Assembly (NCBI RefSeq): GCF_963666745.1
Contig: NZ_OY762961.1
Location: 546,001 to 610,000 of the forward strand
DNA: 64,000 bases
Direction of reading: 5' to 3'
From: an uncultured Desulfuromonas sp.
GTDB taxonomy: Bacteria > Desulfobacterota > Desulfuromonadia > Desulfuromonadales > Desulfuromonadaceae
A program made the position numbers and the translations under genes. Under the pieces are notes generated by a model. The model had not been told where the DNA came from. It did not search any database and saw only the letters and a list, made by a program, of their open reading frames with translations. This document shows, piece by piece, positions 61,601 to 64,000 of this stretch (its first letter is position 1; each line of letters opens with the position of its first letter).

Positions 61601-61841
61601 CATGGTCCTAGCAGATATTTTCGAAGCACTGACGGCATCGGATCGGCCCTATAAAAAGGCTAAATCCGTCAGTGTTGCCGTTGAGATCCTTTATTCTATG
61701 GTGGAAGATGAACATGTGGATCGCGATGTGTTTGAACTTTTCTTGACCAGTGGAGTTTATCGCGACTACGCACAACGTTTTTTATCTTCTGAGCAAATTG
61801 ATGGTGTTGATATCAGCCGCTATGTCCGTGCTTCGTTTTGA
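58680..61841 (+). CDS. Cache-SBP_bac_3-HAMP-HD-GYP sensor phosphodiesterase
   Basis: 1053 residues. TM1 is at about 18-40. A dCache-like periplasmic domain (about 45-290, PWFVQAREDGVNKTAPYLFQ) is followed by an SBP_bac_3 amino-acid-binding-like domain (about 295-530, FTEDEQAVIARHPLLKVTNETDWAPIDFAVSGEPYGYSIDYLSLVSQLTG). TM2 is near 595-620, then HAMP and HD-GYP: GAWLHDCGKITTPEHIVDKG and the GYP part ASTHHETLKGTGYPRRL. About 200 residues separate HD from GYP. HD-GYP domains degrade c-di-GMP. ATG 58680 (MSKPINRRKRF) follows GCGGAG. Confidence 0.9.
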   Translation: MSKPINRRKRFRPTLRLTVVTIFVLATLLTAALAVGLQYYFSRSMVTTTAISRFDGLAASTGEFLKGIDRQAIQATRLLASYPGLIEQGWVDDQVQSLFAEFMHANPMFYSIYLGFDSNDFFELINLESGAVVRRQLKALPQDRWVIVTVRQQDGQRMKTYAYYDRDFHLRTRRVAPSDYNAVSRPWFVQAREDGVNKTAPYLFQILQAPGQTYSMRLKEGGAVIAVDITLNALSTYLASQHINGAGDIFLYQQKGELIASDLRDEHKKKIPAARPLAFTEDEQAVIARHPLLKVTNETDWAPIDFAVSGEPYGYSIDYLSLVSQLTGLQFEYVNGFSWLELVERFRREEIDLLQPTFLTPATESLGLFSEPFLTLPYALVTLPEKNTIHHIREMNGKIVAIPRGWSIIEVLRQNFPQISILEVASSREVLEAVSKHSADAGLDFAQILEYTARQYFLTGLSFHKEIRFDPVDFPHQLRIVVPQRHAALLPMINKAIAAITQEQKSALSARWFDRPPQVGMGIVPYKELVTLAQQPMQQRQLKRFDLNGEDSFVYVVPFAQNQPWQDYLAIVMPVDAVLAPALEKVTWSILFTAILLLVLLPTPWIFASPIVSPINALAHESEKIRHRRYDDLSIPDSHIKEIHDLGVAMKIMATSIRDYEANQKTLMDAFIQLIADAIDEKSPYTGEHCKRVPELAFMLAEKAEASTTAAFCDFAFDTEEQWREFRVGAWLHDCGKITTPEHIVDKGSKLELIYNRIHEIRTRFEVLWRDAEIRYWQCLHKDSEHQEKYLAELEAARRQLHEDFAFVASMNVGGEFLDEEKKQRLQQIAAVGWTRHFSERLGLSPGEESRLAGDETTLPCQETLLSDKPEHLIPRDHAVHYAEHLGIRMDIPQHRANQGELYNLLVERGTLTPEDRFRINEHIISTIRMLDALPFSQELERVPRYASTHHETLKGTGYPRRLMAEDLSIPERIMVLADIFEALTASDRPYKKAKSVSVAVEILYSMVEDEHVDRDVFELFLTSGVYRDYAQRFLSSEQIDGVDISRYVRASF

Positions 61842-62240
61842 ATGAACATTTTATCGCCCATGTTTCGTGCGTTTTTTTACGATCTTTTGTGTCTCCGATA
61901 CGCCATATGACCAATGTCTTGACCTCTTCAGGTCATCTTCCCTCTTTTCTGCCGCGTGGCAAAATAGACCGGTCTTGTTTGATAACGTGTGTGATTTCAG
62001 CATGTTTTTTACCGCGTCCTGTTGCTCTTCTCTTTTTTTAATGTACTAATTGTTTAAGGCATATAAATTGCTTTATTAGCCTGTACTGTTTAATTAGCTC
62101 TGGTCTGTCGTAGCTACAACGATGTGGTTTACGCAGCGGCAACGAAGCCCTTGGGGACATGGTCCTCAGGGGCTTCGTTTGTTTTAGGCACAGGGAGACG
62201 CGCTGTTCTGCCGTTTGTATTTTTAAAAGGAGAGGGTCAA
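61842..62240. other. Intergenic region with terminator, possible small RNA
   Basis: 399 bp between same-strand genes. The last third carries a strong terminator hairpin (62141-62181), about 300 nt after the HD-GYP stop, leaving room for a short transcript of its own. T-rich stretch near 62030-62060. No protein frame supported. Confidence 0.4.
62141..62186 (+). terminator. Strong intrinsic terminator
   Basis: An 18-bp stem with two wobbles: AACGAAGCCC then TTGGGGAC, pairing with GTCCTCAGGGGCTTCGTT around an ATG triloop, then TTTGTTTT. Confidence 0.88.
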
Positions 62241-64000
62241 TGTCTGACGAAGCGTATTACAAAGATGTCAAAGTGCCCAAACTGTTAACCGGTTTGATTA
62301 ACCATATGGCGACAGTCGAAGGCTACCGCGATGAGTTGAGTAATCTCGGTAATCAGTGGGACCTGTTGACGATTCTGGGCCAGATGAGTGGCACCGGGAT
62401 GGATATGACCGATACCCGTTTAGGGTTTCAGCGGTTGACCTCTGAACTGCTCGGCCAACTGGGACTGGAAACGCTGAAAACCACGGTCCAGGAAATCGGC
62501 AGTAAGGCGCAGGTGGCCGTTGATATCGTGATCCGCAATCTCTTTGAACGGACCGCGGATATTGGTTTTCTCGCCACGGATGATGACATTCGTGCCTTTT
62601 TGAACAGTGCGACGGAAATGGAGCGGCAGATCGCGGTCATCCGTGAACAGGATGAGCTGCACCCAGAACAACGCGATGCCAGCGAAATTCGTGCGGACCA
62701 GGCGGCAAGAAAAGCGCAGATCGTCAAACGCTTTCAGGAGTATGTTGCCAAATACTCCGTTTACTACAATATCATCCTCCTTGATCCGGATGGCCATGTC
62801 CTGGTGCAGTTGGATCAGGAAAATACCATCGAGCATTCAACGGATCCATTGCTCAAACAGGCACTCAATACGCATAGCGAGTATGTTGAAGCGTTCCGCC
62901 ATACCGACCTGTTGGCCTCTGAGGAGAGAGCGCTGATTTACGCCTATCGCGTAACGCAGACCAATGAGGCCGATTCAACGCCACTGGGGGTGCTGTGTCT
63001 GTGCTTTCGTTTTGAAAATGAGATGGAAGGGGTCTTTAAAAATCTCAGCAGTGAAGGCGATTGGTCGGTGCTCAGTTTGTTGGATAAAAACGGCCAGGTG
63101 ATTGCCAGCAGCGATACGTATCACATCCCTCTGGGGGCGAAAATGGAGATTACTCCTGAGGCGGATTTCAGGGTCACCCAGTTTGCCGGACGGGAGTATC
63201 TGGCTACCACCTGTGCTACCAAAGGCTATCAGGGCTATTTTGGCCTCGGCTGGTATGGCCATGTCATGATTCCCCTGGAGCACGCCTTTGACAAAAAGAA
63301 TTCCTCGGATCTGCGCCAGCGCGTCGCCCCGGAAATTCTTGATGCGGTGATGAACGATCCGCGCCTGTTTTCGGAGGACCTTCGCTCCATCCCGGTGCAG
63401 GCCGATCATATTCAGCATGAGTTGGAACGCACCGTATGGAACGGCAATGTGCGGGAAAGTGATGCCCAGAGCAAGGTGCTGTTGTGGAATATCTCCGATG
63501 CCGGTGCGCGCACCAAGATGGTGTTTGAAAAGTCGATCGGCAACCTGCATGAGACGGTAGTCAGCGGCATTCTCAATGATGTGCAGTTTCAAGCCGCTCT
63601 TGCCGTAGATATCATGGACCGCAACCTGTATGAGCGCGCCAATGACTGCCGTTGGTGGGCTTTGACCTCGGCATTTCGAAGTATCCTGGCGCAACCGGAA
63701 CGCTCCACCGAGGACATGGACACCATTTCCTCAATCCTGGCCTATATCAATGGGCTGTATACCGTGTACACCAATTTGTTCGTCTATGACCTTAGTGGAC
63801 GAATTCTCGCGGTATCCAATTCTGCGGAAGCACGCATTGTCGGCACGGTGTTGAGTGAAGATTGGGTGCGCGATACCCTGTCTCTCAAAGAGTCACAATG
63901 TTACAGCGTCTCGTCGTTTTCGGCGACACACCTCTATGATAGCCAACATACCTATATCTACGGGGCGGCCATTACCGATCCGGACAATCCCGGACAATGT
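62241..64000 (+). CDS. Large soluble Cache-type signalling protein, 3' end outside window
   Basis: The frame is open from ATG 62241 (ribosome site AAAGGAGAGGG) to the window edge, giving 586 residues so far. There is no signal peptide or membrane helix, so it looks cytosolic. Residues about 75-105 and 470-495 repeat the same pattern (QVAVDIVIRNLFERTADIGFLATDDDIRAF and FQAALAVDIMDRNLYERANDCRWWALTSAFRSIL). Each begins a PDC/Cache-like unit, with YNIILLDPDGHVLVQLD and LFVYDLSGRILAVSNSAEARIVGT as the ligand-domain strands. From memory of similar deltaproteobacterial proteins, the C-terminus may carry a CheW domain, but it is not in view. Confidence 0.82.

Noticed and set aside
1-64000. CRISPR arrays, tRNA and rRNA genes, intact prophage
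   Set aside because: No regularly spaced repeats, no cloverleaf-type sequences, no rRNA segments and no phage structural genes were seen on reading both strands. A short or diverged tRNA could still be missed by eye.

Overview
The window reads as a chromosomal segment of a roughly 50% GC deltaproteobacterium of the Desulfuromonas/Pelobacter/Geobacter type (order Desulfuromonadales). The grounds are the SecA, ArgJ and ValS sequence types, many large sensor proteins (GGDEF, EAL, HD-GYP, Cache), a c-type-heme DUF3365 sensor, a MucR/Ros zinc-finger regulator, and several roadblock/DUF4388 proteins of the kind that accompany MglA-type GTPases. Species assignment is inference. No rRNA, tRNA or CRISPR array was seen.

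Layout. 1-11.4 kb is housekeeping: the 3' part of secA, argJ, deoC, deoB, a DUF2914 protein, a MucR-like regulator, a dGTPase, a long receiver-domain protein and valS. 11.4-17.1 kb is an accessory island. It has an AT-rich cassette encoding a HEPN-like protein, followed by a recognisable integron attC site and the 5' stub of an FRG-domain gene. Next comes a REP-associated tyrosine transposase (RAYT) element. An IS110-family element sits inside a REP-like repeat at its right end, and an IS256-family element (perfect 20-bp inverted repeats, 8-bp target duplication) sits inside that IS110 transposase gene. The nesting can be read base by base. The non-coding left end of the IS110 element (about 240 nt) is where a bridge RNA would be encoded.

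17.1-26.9 kb holds an SDR enzyme, a REC-DUF4388/roadblock cluster, two paralogous Cache sensors, a frameshifted cupin, a large lipoprotein and a CheV. 26.9-31.2 kb has a heme-binding diguanylate cyclase and a GGDEF-EAL protein. 31.4-40.5 kb is metabolism and transport: a thioesterase, an SDR, BASS and NCS1 transporters, an ATP-grasp enzyme, a DsrE-like protein, a rhomboid protease, an acetyltransferase and LysE. 40.5-51 kb contains two operons that couple periplasmic solute-binding proteins to GGDEF output, and between them psd, an FmdB protein, small membrane proteins and a SulP transporter. 51-64 kb has FNT, MltB, PP2C, a GT4 glycosyltransferase, a second DUF4388/roadblock pair (one member a roadblock-TM-phosphate-binding-OmpA fusion), an HD-GYP protein with a periplasmic solute-binding domain, and the start of a large soluble Cache-type protein that runs off the window.

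How the parts fit. At least five c-di-GMP enzymes (four GGDEF, one of them also EAL, and one HD-GYP) have different periplasmic input modules: DUF3365 heme, dCache, PhnD-like, PstS-like partner and SBP_bac_3. Together with CheV and the roadblock proteins this suggests a motile, surface-associated anaerobe that integrates many extracellular cues. The most unusual items are the nested mobile-element stack with a candidate IS110 bridge RNA, the HEPN/FRG integron cassettes, and the roadblock-PBP-OmpA fusion.
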